Below, one piece after another: positions 1 through 8,886 of a stretch of DNA of 50,599 nt. Source of the DNA: MGNI01 sp964353875 (lineage in GTDB: Bacteria > Chloroflexota > Anaerolineae > Anaerolineales > E44-bin32); contig CAYGXU010000011.1 of the NCBI GenBank assembly GCA_964353875.1, positions 1 through 50,599 of the forward strand. The letters are read 5' to 3'. The translations under genes and the position numbers were made by a program. Every line of letters starts with the position of its first letter. The first letter of the stretch is position 1. The notes under the pieces are model-generated. The model was not told where the DNA came from. It saw only the letters and a list, made by a program, of their open reading frames with translations, and did no database searches.

Positions 1-154
1 TAACGGTCAGGCATGAAGCCAGCTTAGCCAGAAGGAGCTGAGCAGTTACGAAAAAGGATCTAAAGGAAATGAATTTCTATCGATGTTCATGGGCGAGATC
101 ATTAAGACCATAATGCCCCAACGGATTGTTGGGCGGAGGTCATATGGTTGTGAC

Positions 155-1093
155 TCAGGCGGCGGAATGGAGTTCATCTTTGCGGCGGACCTCGAAACGA
201 TCAAAATCGCGCACAACGGTGACATTGGGGAAAATCGCCTTGGCTTCTTCGAGAATTTGCGCATCACGATAGCGGCGTGAAATGTGGGTCAGGTATAGGT
301 GTCCGACCTCAGCGATTGCAGCCAATTCAGCTGCTTCTTGTGCGGTAAGGTGCCCAAATTGCCGTGCGAGATCAACCTCGACCTGCAAATACGTAGCTTC
401 AATTACCAACCCGTCCGCCTCTTTGCAGATGTCGACCAGGTCTTCGGTACGGGCGCAATCGCCCACATGAATAAGTCGGGTGCCACAACGAGACAGGCCA
501 AGCACATCATCTGGCTGAATGACACGACCATCCGCCAAAGTTACAGGTTTCCCTTTGACCAATTCCCCCCGGATAGGACCAGCAGGGATTCCGATTTGTT
601 CGGCTTTCTCCGCTAAGAAGGGTCTTCGAGAAGGCTCCTGGAAGTGAAAACCAAAGCAGCCGGGGCCGCGATGTGTGACGGGAAAAGCGCTCAGTTGAAA
701 ACCTTCATCCTCAAAAAGCACACCAGGCATGATCGGGAGCAATTCGATTTTAATGGATGGGTTTGCACCGCGTAGGACGACACCAAAGAGCAAGTCTTTG
801 ATACGGTCAAGAGCCCAAGAGCCAGCCCAAATTTCCAATCGATCGATGGCCTCCCAGCGAGCAAAGGTCGACAATAAGCCTGCCAATCCAAGGATGTGGT
901 CTAGATGTCCATGAGTGATGAGGATGCGTTCCAGGCGTCGAAACCCGATCCCCGATTGTAGGATCTGTCGCTGGGTGCCCTCGCCGCAGTCGATCAAGAA
1001 GCGATGGTCTCGATAGGAGAGCAACTGAGAGGAGAGTCCTCGATGGATGGAGGGCGCGGAAGCGGATGTTCCAAGAAAAAGGATTTCGAACAA
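155..1093 (-). CDS. rnz: Ribonuclease Z (tRNA 3' endonuclease)
   Basis: This metallo-beta-lactamase-fold enzyme removes 3' trailers from tRNA precursors in the cytoplasm. The 312 residues match the usual short bacterial RNase Z length of about 305-320. The N-terminus carries the beta-strand and LGTSASAPS stretch typical of the family. The HxHxDH zinc motif follows as HGHLDH near residues 61-66. Further metal ligands lie in VTHRGPG, in HVGDCARTEDL and in the C-terminal LTHISRRY segment. The start is a TTG codon at 1093-1091 with a weak purine-rich stretch (AGGGGC) just upstream; no ATG in frame preserves the N-terminal strand. It is transcribed in the same direction as the repeat protein upstream, but 300 bases without a recognisable gene separate them, so co-transcription is uncertain. 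No terminator was seen in the 154 bases after the stop. Confidence 0.93.
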   Translation of the reverse strand: MFEILFLGTSASAPSIHRGLSSQLLSYRDHRFLIDCGEGTQRQILQSGIGFRRLERILITHGHLDHILGLAGLLSTFARWEAIDRLEIWAGSWALDRIKDLLFGVVLRGANPSIKIELLPIMPGVLFEDEGFQLSAFPVTHRGPGCFGFHFQEPSRRPFLAEKAEQIGIPAGPIRGELVKGKPVTLADGRVIQPDDVLGLSRCGTRLIHVGDCARTEDLVDICKEADGLVIEATYLQVEVDLARQFGHLTAQEAAELAAIAEVGHLYLTHISRRYRDAQILEEAKAIFPNVTVVRDFDRFEVRRKDELHSAA

Positions 1094-1393
1094 GGATGCC
1101 CCTATTGCTTAAAAATTGGACTGGAAGCCAAGTCCCTCATTTTACCTCAAAGTGGATCGATCTTCATCTGCTGGAGGAGAAGTCAATATACCGAGTCGGA
1201 ATGACAAAGGGACCTGCTCTGATCAGATCTTGTGGAGCAAATCACCTGATACTGCGGAAAAGGTGAATAGGATTTTTCCACTACTTTCTAGACCGCTCGC
1301 TCCCTTTCGGCTTTTTCCAAGAGTGTCAATATGGAGTAAAAACTGGCGAGCAACATTCCAATGGGGTTATCCCCCTACACTGCTAGAGCCGGA

Positions 1394-2470
1394 TTACGGT
1401 AAAGGAGTAGCGCTTGGAGTGGGGGTCTCACCCCCGAGGGGTGTTTCTGTTGGTGTTGTGCTCTCCCCTGGAGGAGGTGGAGGAGGCACGAATGCGGTGG
1501 CGGTTAGGCAGGCATTGGCAGCCTTCGTTGCGGTAGGAGCCAACTCGGGATTCTCCCATGCCAGAAGTGACTGGCTGTATTGTTCCTGTGCCCCGCAGGG
1601 GTCCTTCTCTGTGATGAGCTGATCACCGTAAGCGCGCGCTGAGGTGGCATATTTAATATAGGCATCGTTTTTTAGATATGGTGTAATTAGATAGACCTGT
1701 GCAAAGTAATAGGATGCCTTTGCCCAATCTACTCCCATATAGCTATTGGCCAGCAGATATAATTCAGCCCAGCTACGCCAATTATCTGCATCCCGATCGA
1801 GAGGGCCAAAGAGTTTAGCACGGGTGAGATCGTAGATACCTTCTTCGAGAAGCCCATCCTCCGAGATGCGATGAACCCCGCGATTTCGCAGGCAGGCGAA
1901 CATCAAACGATCAACTTCAATGGGGCGGTATGCGGCGTCCTTCGCGCGCAAGGTAAGCAGAGTTTCGAGGGCTAAAGACCAATCCTCCTGTTCAAACGCT
2001 GCTTGCGCCTGATCAAATAATTCTTCAACCGGCGCCAGGTTGGGTGTGGGTGTGGTAAATATGATTGGAGTGACGGTAGGGGCGTTTAGCCATAGTAATG
2101 CTTCTGCGAGTTTCTCAGCCACGTCAGGATATGTCGGGTCGAGCCGACTGATGTACTCCAATCTTTGGCGAGCAAGTTCGAATTTTCCAGCTTTCAGATC
2201 TTCCAGAGCCAAACGATACTGTTCACCTGTGATCGCGCGGATCGTATCGGATTTCATCTCCTGTCCCTGAGAGTTGCCAACGAAATAGCCCCCCAGCGCT
2301 CCCAGCCCAACACTCAGGATGAGGACGAGCGCAAGAATCACAATTAAAGTTCTTCGTTTAGGTCTAGGATGGACCTCTGCTTGCGCCTCTTGCTCAGCTG
2401 ATGCGGGCAGCTCCGCCGGCGAAGGGATGGTAATTTCGCTGTCTTCTGACAGGGTTTCGTTTGGATTCAT
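1394..2470 (-). CDS. Membrane-anchored repeat protein with Pro/Thr-rich tail
   Basis: No specific function was recognised. The 358-residue product has an acidic cytoplasmic N-terminus (about residues 1-36), a basic PRPKRRT stretch, one strongly hydrophobic segment (about 41-65, ending in GALGGYFVG), and an extracytoplasmic region. That region contains TPR-like helical pairs (KAGKFELARQRLEYISRLDP; FEQEDWSLALETLLTL) and ends in a Pro/Thr/Ser-rich tail. An in-frame ATG lies three codons upstream at 2479, but it falls inside a TATAAT box. The ATG at 2470 sits 7 bases after that box, so it is preferred, possibly on a leaderless mRNA. The gene is divergent from two TPR proteins with the same anchor-plus-repeat plan, which suggests a shared role in scaffolding extracytoplasmic complexes (inference). 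Confidence 0.75.
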   Translation of the reverse strand: MNPNETLSEDSEITIPSPAELPASAEQEAQAEVHPRPKRRTLIVILALVLILSVGLGALGGYFVGNSQGQEMKSDTIRAITGEQYRLALEDLKAGKFELARQRLEYISRLDPTYPDVAEKLAEALLWLNAPTVTPIIFTTPTPNLAPVEELFDQAQAAFEQEDWSLALETLLTLRAKDAAYRPIEVDRLMFACLRNRGVHRISEDGLLEEGIYDLTRAKLFGPLDRDADNWRSWAELYLLANSYMGVDWAKASYYFAQVYLITPYLKNDAYIKYATSARAYGDQLITEKDPCGAQEQYSQSLLAWENPELAPTATKAANACLTATAFVPPPPPPGESTTPTETPLGGETPTPSATPLP

Positions 2471-2477
2471 GCACCGC

Positions 2478-2483
2478 ATTATA
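2478..2483 (-). promoter_or_regulatory. -10 box giving a possibly leaderless transcript
   Basis: A consensus TATAAT on the minus strand ends 7 bases before the preferred ATG at 2470. Transcription would then begin at or within a base or two of the start codon. No convincing -35 hexamer was found at the expected distance. Confidence 0.45.
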
Positions 2484-2964
2484 CCCTACTCAACCTAAAA
2501 CGGAGCGGATCGAATCCTAACGGCATGTATTCCATTTGATGTTGCGTAAACCGTTTAGTGTTGAGGTAGGGGGTGATGTGGGGCGGCGCAGCCGCCCCAT
2601 ACCACTCCAACTCTCAGCGTGGGAGTATAAGATGCAACACTCTATGAATTGCACCCATCCTAACGATCTTGAAGGGAAGTGCGATATAGTAGTGCAAGGG
2701 GAGGATAATAGGAAGAGTAAAATGTAAAGAATATCGCGTAGAGAATGAACCGATATTCGATTTCCTATGGAATACGTGGATTGGATAAAATGTCCGCGAT
2801 TGGCTATAGTAACAAACGTATTTGCAGGGAAAGAGTCGTGTATCGGTCTTATGAAGCCCTTTTCAACGGGGTGGATATTTGCGAAACAGTCTTGATGAAT
2901 GTTAAGATGAAACGGATGGCGTAGTGGGGAGTGGCAGCGAGGTTAAGCGTGTCTTAAACGTTGC
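2484..2964. other. Intergenic region with a GC-rich hairpin
   Basis: This is the non-coding space between two divergent membrane-protein genes. The only clear structure is a perfect 8-bp inverted repeat (GGGGCGGC, loop GCA, GCCGCCCC) at 2580-2598. It lacks a T-tract on either strand, so it is not a simple terminator. The short open frame at 2536-2727 has no ribosome site and unconvincing composition. Confidence 0.6.
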
Positions 2965-2994
2965 TTGACGCTCGTTAAAATAGGATGGTAAGAT
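2965..2994 (+). promoter_or_regulatory. Sigma-70 promoter for the TPR gene pair
   Basis: TTGACG at 2965-2970 and TAAGAT at 2989-2994 are separated by 18 bases, with an A/T-rich spacer. Transcription should start near 3001, about 30 bases before the first ATG. The same TTGACG/TAAGAT pair, with a 17-base spacer, precedes the LysM peptidase gene at 29041. Confidence 0.6.
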
Positions 2995-3031
2995 GCATTA
3001 CTCGGGTTAAGCACTTGAGCTGAAAAATATC

Positions 3032-4291
3032 ATGTATCTAAGTGGTAGCAAGTGGAGTATGCGTAAGAAGCGACGCAGGACCAACCCATGGCGGGTGATC
3101 TTGCTGCTTATCCTCATCGCAGCGATGATTTATGTCGAACGAATCATCGTCCCTAAAATCCCGCCGCCCTTTGTGCCCACTCCCACAGCGACGCAAAGCC
3201 CGGCGGCTTTTATGATGCAAGCCGAGACACTATTTGAAGCCGGTAAACTGGCTCAAGCAGAAGAAGCCTATAAGAAAGCGATTGAGGTTGACCCTCTCAA
3301 TGCAAATTACTTCATCGATCTTGCACGCGTATTGGTATTTGAGAGCAAATACCAGGAGGCGGAAGAGAATGCAAGTAATGCAGTCTTGCTACAACCGAAT
3401 TTAGCCTTGGCCAATGCGGTTTATGGTTGGGTCTTGGACTTTCGCGCGGTGGAAGTCGAAGATCAAGCTGCTCGACAAGATCTGATTGAAGAGGCCTATA
3501 AAAAAGTTGAAAAAGCTGTAACCCTGGATCCTAATTCAGCCCTTGTTCAGGCATATTATGCAGAAGTGCTAATGGACTATGACATCGCCCGATATGAGGA
3601 AGCGATTGAAGCGGCGCAAACAGCGGTCCGCTTGGATCCGAACTTGATGGAGGCTCACCGTGCTTTGGGCTATGTGTGGGAGTCGACTGGGAATTACGAG
3701 CGAGCGATCGATGCCTACGAAGCAGCGCTGCGGATCCACGGCAACTTGCCGATCCTGCACATCGCTCTTGGGAATATGTATCAGGCATTGGGTGAGGTTG
3801 ACCTTGCGGTGGATAGCTATTTACGTGCTGTCGCATTGGATCCAACCAATCCTGACCCGCTCAATCGTATTGCCCTGGCAGAGGCGCGTGTTGGCAATTA
3901 TGGCATCGCCAGTCAATATGCGGCCGATGCCGTTGATAAAGATCCCGGCAATCCACGCTTGCATGGCAATTTGGGGCGCATGTACTACAAGAATGGGGAG
4001 GTTGAAAAAGCGATTACTGAGCTTCGCCTGGCAGTACAGGGCGGTGTGACGGATAGTGGCGTGGTGGTTAAGGGTTTGCCGTTGGATAACCCGAATGATG
4101 TCCGCGTGGTTGAGTTCTACTATACCTACGCGCTGGCATTGGCGAAAGGTGGACAATGCGATCTGGGCATACAGATTTTCGAGTTGCTTTTAACGGTTAT
4201 GCCAGATGATGAGACCGTTCTTGCGAATGCCCAGGAGGGTTTGATTATCTGTGGAAAGATAAAGCCCACAGAAACTCCAAAGGCGGAGTAA
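3032..4291 (+). CDS. Membrane-anchored TPR-repeat protein (first of tandem pair)
   Basis: This 419-residue product has a basic N-terminus (MRKKRRRTNPWR), one membrane segment (about residues 22-36) and a Pro/Thr linker. Seven to eight consecutive tetratricopeptide repeats then span about residues 55-340, with the typical A-x-G/Y and DPN/DPT ends. TPR arrays are protein-protein docking surfaces, and the topology places this one outside the cytoplasm. The C-terminal block contains VVEFYYTYALALA followed by a Cys, and ends in a short PTETPK tail. The ATG at 3032 has little ribosome-site support; ATG 3059 is an alternative that would start directly before the basic stretch. The next gene, 31 bases downstream, encodes a paralogue with the same order of parts, so a duplication followed by co-transcription is likely. 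The binding partner is unknown. Confidence 0.85.
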   Translation: MYLSGSKWSMRKKRRRTNPWRVILLLILIAAMIYVERIIVPKIPPPFVPTPTATQSPAAFMMQAETLFEAGKLAQAEEAYKKAIEVDPLNANYFIDLARVLVFESKYQEAEENASNAVLLQPNLALANAVYGWVLDFRAVEVEDQAARQDLIEEAYKKVEKAVTLDPNSALVQAYYAEVLMDYDIARYEEAIEAAQTAVRLDPNLMEAHRALGYVWESTGNYERAIDAYEAALRIHGNLPILHIALGNMYQALGEVDLAVDSYLRAVALDPTNPDPLNRIALAEARVGNYGIASQYAADAVDKDPGNPRLHGNLGRMYYKNGEVEKAITELRLAVQGGVTDSGVVVKGLPLDNPNDVRVVEFYYTYALALAKGGQCDLGIQIFELLLTVMPDDETVLANAQEGLIICGKIKPTETPKAE

Positions 4292-4322
4292 GGATGAATA
4301 CTCGGAACTGGATCGATAGGTA

Positions 4323-5768
4323 ATGCGCCTGACCGGAGAAAAACTGCAGCTAACCCCAAGCGGGAAACGATCCAACCCATGGAGGATGTTGGTTTATTTG
4401 TGTTTCATTGTGGGGGGAATTTTGCTTACTCGGATGGTAGAAGCAGGGAAGGTGAAACCGTTGTTAAGTCCTACACCATTTCCTACTCGATCCGCCAATT
4501 CATATACCGAGGAGGGGAAAGTTTACTTCTCTGCTGGAAATATGAGAAAGGCCATCGAGGCCTATCAAAATGCAGTGAGTGCAGAGCCAGAGAATGGACA
4601 GGTATGGGCCGAATTGGCGCGCATTCAAACTTACTCCAGTGAGTTGATGACGAACTACGTGGCACGTAAAGCGAATTTAGAGGGCGCCATGTACTCGATC
4701 GATCGAGCAGTAGCCCTTTCCCCTGACAACAGTTTTGTGCATGCAATACGGGCATTGGTTTATGATTGGTCAGCCACTGCCGAAGAGGACCTCAACCAAA
4801 GGAACCGACTCTTGAACGAAGCGGAAACCTCCGCCGTGCGCGCCAATCAAATAGCTCCACAGGATCCACTTACCTTGGCTTACTATGCTGAGGTGCTCAC
4901 GGATCAACAAAAATGGGCTCAGGCACTTGACCTGGCTGAGCAAGCAGTTTCTCGTGCTGAAGATAATCCCAACTTGTTGGGGGATACCCTGATGGATGTC
5001 TACCGGGTATATGGAACGGTTTTGGAGCATCTGGGTCTCTATCGACGTGCGATTGAGGAATATGAGAAAGCGGTGGCGATCTCGCCTAATCTCACCTTTC
5101 TCTATTTAAATATTGGCGTTAACTATCGGCAATTACGGGATTTCGATACTGCCTTAGAATACTTCGGCCGTGCAGCTCAAATCAATACGCAATTGACTGG
5201 TAACCTTAGTGAGCAAGATCCCGTACCATATATCGCAATTGGCCGGACATATCTTCAACAGGGAGAATTCTTTGCCGCGGCTTTGAACATGGCGCGAGCG
5301 CTGGCGATTAATCCAGCTGATCCGGATATGTATGGTCAACTTGGGATCGTGTACTACAAAGCGCGAAATTACGAAAGCGCAATACCTGTTCTGATGTGTG
5401 CTGTAGAGGGATGCTCGGCGGAGGACAGTCAGGCGATTCTCTGTGAATTGGGTTATGCTTCATGCGATGGGGAAACGGGCGAGGGTGATATTAATGGGAG
5501 TGAAGTAAAGGGGTTGACCCTGGGTAGTGGGAGCTTGGAGTACTACTATACCTATGCCGCGGCCCTCGCTTATTACTCTGGGACGGAGATTGCCCCCTCC
5601 GGTTGTGATCAAGCAGAGTCTCTCCATAGTGAATTGCTGGCTCAATATGGTAGTGACTCCATCGTGGTGGGAATTATCAATGATAATCGTGCCATATGTT
5701 CGCTCGCTTCCAACCCGGAGGGCGAACTCCCTTCTGAATCCGTAACAGAAGAAACACCAGAGCCTTGA
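4323..5768 (+). CDS. Membrane-anchored TPR-repeat protein (second of tandem pair)
   Basis: This 481-residue paralogue of the preceding gene shares the SNPWR motif before a single membrane segment (about residues 20-36), the PTPFPT linker, a TPR array (about 55-340) and a C-terminal YYYTYAAALAYY block matching the neighbour's YYTYALALA. It differs by longer inserts between repeats and by several extra cysteines near residues 358-385 (MCAVEGC, ILCELGYASC), which could form disulfides outside the cell. It ends in an acidic Glu/Thr/Pro tail. The start has only a weak purine stretch (GATAGG) upstream, consistent with coupling to the gene before it. The -35 element of the groES promoter overlaps its stop codon. 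Ligand and function are unknown. Confidence 0.85.
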   Translation: MRLTGEKLQLTPSGKRSNPWRMLVYLCFIVGGILLTRMVEAGKVKPLLSPTPFPTRSANSYTEEGKVYFSAGNMRKAIEAYQNAVSAEPENGQVWAELARIQTYSSELMTNYVARKANLEGAMYSIDRAVALSPDNSFVHAIRALVYDWSATAEEDLNQRNRLLNEAETSAVRANQIAPQDPLTLAYYAEVLTDQQKWAQALDLAEQAVSRAEDNPNLLGDTLMDVYRVYGTVLEHLGLYRRAIEEYEKAVAISPNLTFLYLNIGVNYRQLRDFDTALEYFGRAAQINTQLTGNLSEQDPVPYIAIGRTYLQQGEFFAAALNMARALAINPADPDMYGQLGIVYYKARNYESAIPVLMCAVEGCSAEDSQAILCELGYASCDGETGEGDINGSEVKGLTLGSGSLEYYYTYAAALAYYSGTEIAPSGCDQAESLHSELLAQYGSDSIVVGIINDNRAICSLASNPEGELPSESVTEETPEP

Positions 5769-5793
5769 CAGGACCGTTAAATTTGATTAAACT
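5765..5793 (+). promoter_or_regulatory. groESL promoter
   Basis: A perfect TTGACA (5765-5770) and TAAACT (5788-5793) are separated by 17 bases. The -35 overlaps the TGA stop of the upstream TPR gene. Predicted transcription begins around 5800, just before the CIRCE operator, which is the usual geometry for HrcA repression. Confidence 0.8.
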
Positions 5794-5804
5794 ACATTAG
5801 CAAA

Positions 5805-5831
5805 TTAGCACTCTTAGGTTGAGAGTGCTAA
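5805..5831 (+). promoter_or_regulatory. CIRCE operator (HrcA binding site)
   Basis: The sequence is TTAGCACTC, 9 spacer bases, GAGTGCTAA, an exact match to the CIRCE consensus. CIRCE is bound by the repressor HrcA in many bacteria, so groES-groEL should be derepressed on heat shock. No hrcA gene lies in this window. Confidence 0.95.
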
Positions 5832-5887
5832 CTTGCGAAACATGTCCCGAGAATAACAAAAACAATCATATTACATAGGAGGATCGT

Positions 5888-6202
5888 ATGTCACTCAAAC
5901 TCAAGCCGCTAGGTGACCGCTTGGTCGTCAAGCCCATTGAGGAAGAGGAGGTCACACCAGGAGGGATCGTTTTACCGGAGACGGCAAAAGAGAAGCCTCA
6001 AAAGGGTGAGGTGCTGGCCATTGGCCCAGGCGCCCGAGATGAAGATGGCGAGCGCATTGCCATGGATGTTTCAGTTGGAGATAAGGTACTCTATGCAAAG
6101 TATGGCGGTACCGAAGTCAAGATAGATGGCCAGAAACTCCTCATCCTACGCGAGAGCGATATTCTTGCAATCCTTGAAATCCCTGAAATCCCTGAGGGCT
6201 AA
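5888..6202 (+). CDS. groES: Co-chaperonin GroES
   Basis: This 104-residue 10-kDa chaperonin forms the heptameric lid of the GroEL folding chamber. The family signature is visible: LKPLGDRLVVKPIEEEE at the N-terminus, the mobile-loop region TPGGIVLPETAKEKPQ (about residues 24-39), then GEVLAIGPG, VGDKVLYAKYGGTEV and the final ESDILAI. A strong AGGAGG ribosome site lies 6 bases before the ATG. A few residues (EIPEIPEG) extend past the normal end. The gene is the first of a two-gene CIRCE-controlled heat-shock operon, 48 bases ahead of groEL. Confidence 0.98.
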   Translation: MSLKLKPLGDRLVVKPIEEEEVTPGGIVLPETAKEKPQKGEVLAIGPGARDEDGERIAMDVSVGDKVLYAKYGGTEVKIDGQKLLILRESDILAILEIPEIPEG

Positions 6203-6250
6203 CCTTTCATTCTTCATTTATCAAATCTACATGATAGGAGATAAGGAACT

Positions 6251-7882
6251 ATGGCAGCAAAACAATTGGCATTCGCTGAGGACGCTCGTCGTCGTCTGAA
6301 GAACGGGGTTGATATTCTTGCTACGGCTGTGGCCACGACGCTGGGGCCGAAAGGGCGCAATGTGGCGCTTGATCGAAAATTCGGCTCGCCAACGATCACG
6401 CACGATGGGGTTACAGTCGCGAAGGAAATCGAATTAGAAGATCCCTTTGAGAACATGGGTGCGCAGCTTTTAAAAGAAGCTGCCACGAAAACGAACGATA
6501 TCGCCGGGGATGGCACAACCACCTCAACCGTGTTGGCACATGCCATTGTCACGAATGGCTTAAAGTCGCTGGCAGCCGGCTCGAATCCGATGATGTTGAA
6601 GCGTGGGATTGAGCTGGCTTCAAAAGAGGTCGCCAAAGCCATCACAGATCAGGCTATTGATGTTACAACAAAAGAGGAGATCGCTTCCGTCGCTGCCATT
6701 TCCGCTCAGGATCATGAAATTGGCAGTTTGATCGCTGAAGTGATGGATAAAGTCGGCAAGGATGGCGTCATCACGGTCGAGGAATCGAAGGGCCTCGAAT
6801 TTGAGACCGAGTACGTGGAAGGCATGCAATTTGATCGTGGTTACATCTCTCCCTACTTCGTTACCGAGCCGGAGAACATGGAGGCGGTAGTAAATGAGCC
6901 CTATATTCTCATCCACGACAAGAAAATATCCGCTGCTGCTGATATTGTCCCCTTGCTTGAGAAACTGGTCCAAATTGGCAAGCGCGAACTGGTGGTCATC
7001 TCAGAGGATGTCGACGGCGAAGCCCTGGCAACGCTGGTGCTGAACAAGCTACGAGGTATGATTAATGTTCTGGCCGTAAAAGCTCCGGGTTTTGGGGATC
7101 GTCGCAAGTCCATGCTCCAGGATATCGCCTTCATTACCGGCGGAGAGGTCATCACTGAGGAACTTGGCCGCAAACTCGAGTCGGTCACCATTAAGGACCT
7201 CGGTCGAGCGGGTAAGGTTGTTTCCACGAAAGAAGACACCACGATCATCGAAGGTCAGGGCGACTCGGCCAAGATCAAAGGACGCATTGAGGCGATCAAA
7301 GTTGAGATCGATAAATCGACCAGCGATTATGATCGCGAGAAATTGCAGGAACGGCTAGCCAAACTCTCCGGTGGTGTTGCGGTGATCCGCGTTGGTGCAG
7401 CAACCGAGACGGAGTTGAAGGAAAAGAAGCATCGCGTGGAAGATGCCCTCTCTGCAACACGAGCTGCAGTTGAGGAGGGCATTGTCCCGGGCGGTGGAGT
7501 GGCATTGCTCAATGTCCTTGAGACCATTAAGGACCTGAAGATGGAAGGCGAAGACGAGAACATTGGGATTAGCATCGTACGCAAAGCGCTTGAGGTCCCG
7601 ATGCGAGGCATTGCAGAGAATGCTGGGCATGATGGGGCGGTCGTTGTCGAGGAAGTTCGTCGACGCCAGACAGCGAAGAAGAACAAGAATATTGGTTTCG
7701 ATGTGATCCAGGAAGATTATGTGGACATGGTCAAGGCGGGGATCATCGATCCAGCCAAGGTGACAAAGGGCGCCTTGGAGAATGCAGCCTCTATCGCTGC
7801 TATGATCCTCACGACCGAAGCCCTGGTCACCGATGTCCCTGAGAAAGAAAAGTCCGCTCCTCCACCGATGCCTGAATACTAA
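6251..7882 (+). CDS. groEL: Chaperonin GroEL (60 kDa)
   Basis: This 543-residue ATP-dependent chaperonin assembles as a double heptameric ring. Visible landmarks are LGPKGRNV (31-38), the nucleotide-binding GDGTTT (86-91), the apical-domain stretch VEGMQFDRGYISPYF near residue 190, and the equatorial VPGGGVALL near residue 410. The C-terminus ends in KSAPPPMPEY and lacks the Gly-Gly-Met repeats of the Escherichia coli protein, so the flexible tail lining the ring cavity is chemically different. It is preceded by an AGGAGATAAGG ribosome site and followed by a strong intrinsic terminator, so groES-groEL forms a closed transcription unit. It is the only chaperonin gene seen here. Confidence 0.98.
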   Translation: MAAKQLAFAEDARRRLKNGVDILATAVATTLGPKGRNVALDRKFGSPTITHDGVTVAKEIELEDPFENMGAQLLKEAATKTNDIAGDGTTTSTVLAHAIVTNGLKSLAAGSNPMMLKRGIELASKEVAKAITDQAIDVTTKEEIASVAAISAQDHEIGSLIAEVMDKVGKDGVITVEESKGLEFETEYVEGMQFDRGYISPYFVTEPENMEAVVNEPYILIHDKKISAAADIVPLLEKLVQIGKRELVVISEDVDGEALATLVLNKLRGMINVLAVKAPGFGDRRKSMLQDIAFITGGEVITEELGRKLESVTIKDLGRAGKVVSTKEDTTIIEGQGDSAKIKGRIEAIKVEIDKSTSDYDREKLQERLAKLSGGVAVIRVGAATETELKEKKHRVEDALSATRAAVEEGIVPGGGVALLNVLETIKDLKMEGEDENIGISIVRKALEVPMRGIAENAGHDGAVVVEEVRRRQTAKKNKNIGFDVIQEDYVDMVKAGIIDPAKVTKGALENAASIAAMILTTEALVTDVPEKEKSAPPPMPEY

Positions 7883-7905
7883 ATCTATTCTTGGCGCATG
7901 TTGTT

Positions 7906-7938
7906 GCGGCCCCTCAATATTGAGGGGCTGCTTTTCTT
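7906..7938 (+). terminator. Intrinsic terminator of groESL
   Basis: CCCCTCAATATTGAGGGG is a perfect 18-base palindrome. It is extended by four more pairs (GCGG with CTGC, one G-T wobble) and followed immediately by TTTTCTT. It lies 24 bases after the groEL stop. Confidence 0.92.
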
Positions 7939-8012
7939 CAGGTATCTGTCTGTTCAATGTCATTTAGGATGTGACGACTGTGGCAGAATGGCCGAAGTTA
8001 TGGAGGTGAAAG

Positions 8013-8210
8013 ATGACCAGTGAGGGAAAACGGGTATTGCGCCGTTCAAGCCGTGACCATATCATGGCTGGGATATGCGGCGGTTTGGGAGAGTTTTTCG
8101 GATTAAGTCCTATCTGGTTTCGCCTGGCCTTCTTGATCGCGCTCATCCCAGGTGGTATCCCTGGAATAGGCGCATATCTCTTGCTTTGGATTATCGTGCC
8201 CAAGCAATGA
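8013..8210 (+). CDS. PspC-domain small membrane protein
   Basis: This 65-residue protein consists almost only of a PspC domain. It has a basic N-terminus (KRVLRRSSRDH), the signature GICGGLGEFFGLSP (about residues 20-33), and a long hydrophobic helix ending in the family-typical LLLWIIVPK. PspC-type proteins sit in the cytoplasmic membrane and in enterobacteria sense envelope stress. Here no pspA or pspB homologue is adjacent, so a stress role is inference from the family. A GGAGGTGA ribosome site lies just upstream. It stands alone downstream of the groEL terminator and is followed by a long non-coding stretch. Confidence 0.9.
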   Translation: MTSEGKRVLRRSSRDHIMAGICGGLGEFFGLSPIWFRLAFLIALIPGGIPGIGAYLLLWIIVPKQ

Positions 8211-8886
8211 TGACATCCACCAAGAAAGACCTACTCGAAATGATCTGAGTGATGCCGATCCGATGCTGTGTGATTGTGGAATTTTCTGCAAGGATGGGCT
8301 TCTCTTGAAGAACAGGTAGTTGGCATGAAAAAGGGGGCAACACCCTAATGCTATCTGGAAACCTATTTTCTCTGGCTGAGGTCAGGCAGAACCATTCAAG
8401 ATATGATCCGAAGCGTTGTGTCAAATTCATTGTGCATTGAGGTATTGTGCAAGGGTCAAAAAATGTGATCGTTCTTTATTCAGGGATTGCCCCGGATGTG
8501 AAATTGTCTGGGGAAAATCGCTGGTTTCGGATCTCTTTGGATAGTCAGATTTGCTCAGCAAGAGATAAGATAAAGTGAGTTGTATGTGCAGCGAGATCGG
8601 ATAAAGCAGTGTGGATTTTTTGCGCCGATGAAATGGAAGATATCCATGATTTGTCGAACTTATATCTGATGGGCTGTGGCTTTACTGAATGCAGGCAAGG
8701 TGCGGATCTTGATGAGCAAATCTAATTTCATTTCCTCTTTGCCTTTCTTGTCATTAGATTCTAGACGAAGGCCGTCGTCGAAGATAAAGCGGTGCTCTTC
8801 TCAAGGGGGATCCAAGATCGTAAAACTTGATCCGCTAAGAGAATATTGAACCAGAGATCGGTAAAAGTAGGTTTGGAAAGGGAAGA
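8211..8886. other. Non-coding stretch, possibly with a degraded coding remnant
   Basis: No intact gene was seen. On the minus strand, about 8660-8790, one frame stays open for 44 codons with protein-like composition (RFIFDDGLRLESNDKKGKEE within it). It is bounded by a TGA and a TAA and lacks a ribosome site, so it could be a decayed gene fragment. No homology was recognised. The rest holds no feature I can support. Confidence 0.4.

Noticed and set aside
2580..2598. GC hairpin as a transcription terminator
   Set aside because: No T-tract follows on either strand and it lies between divergent genes.
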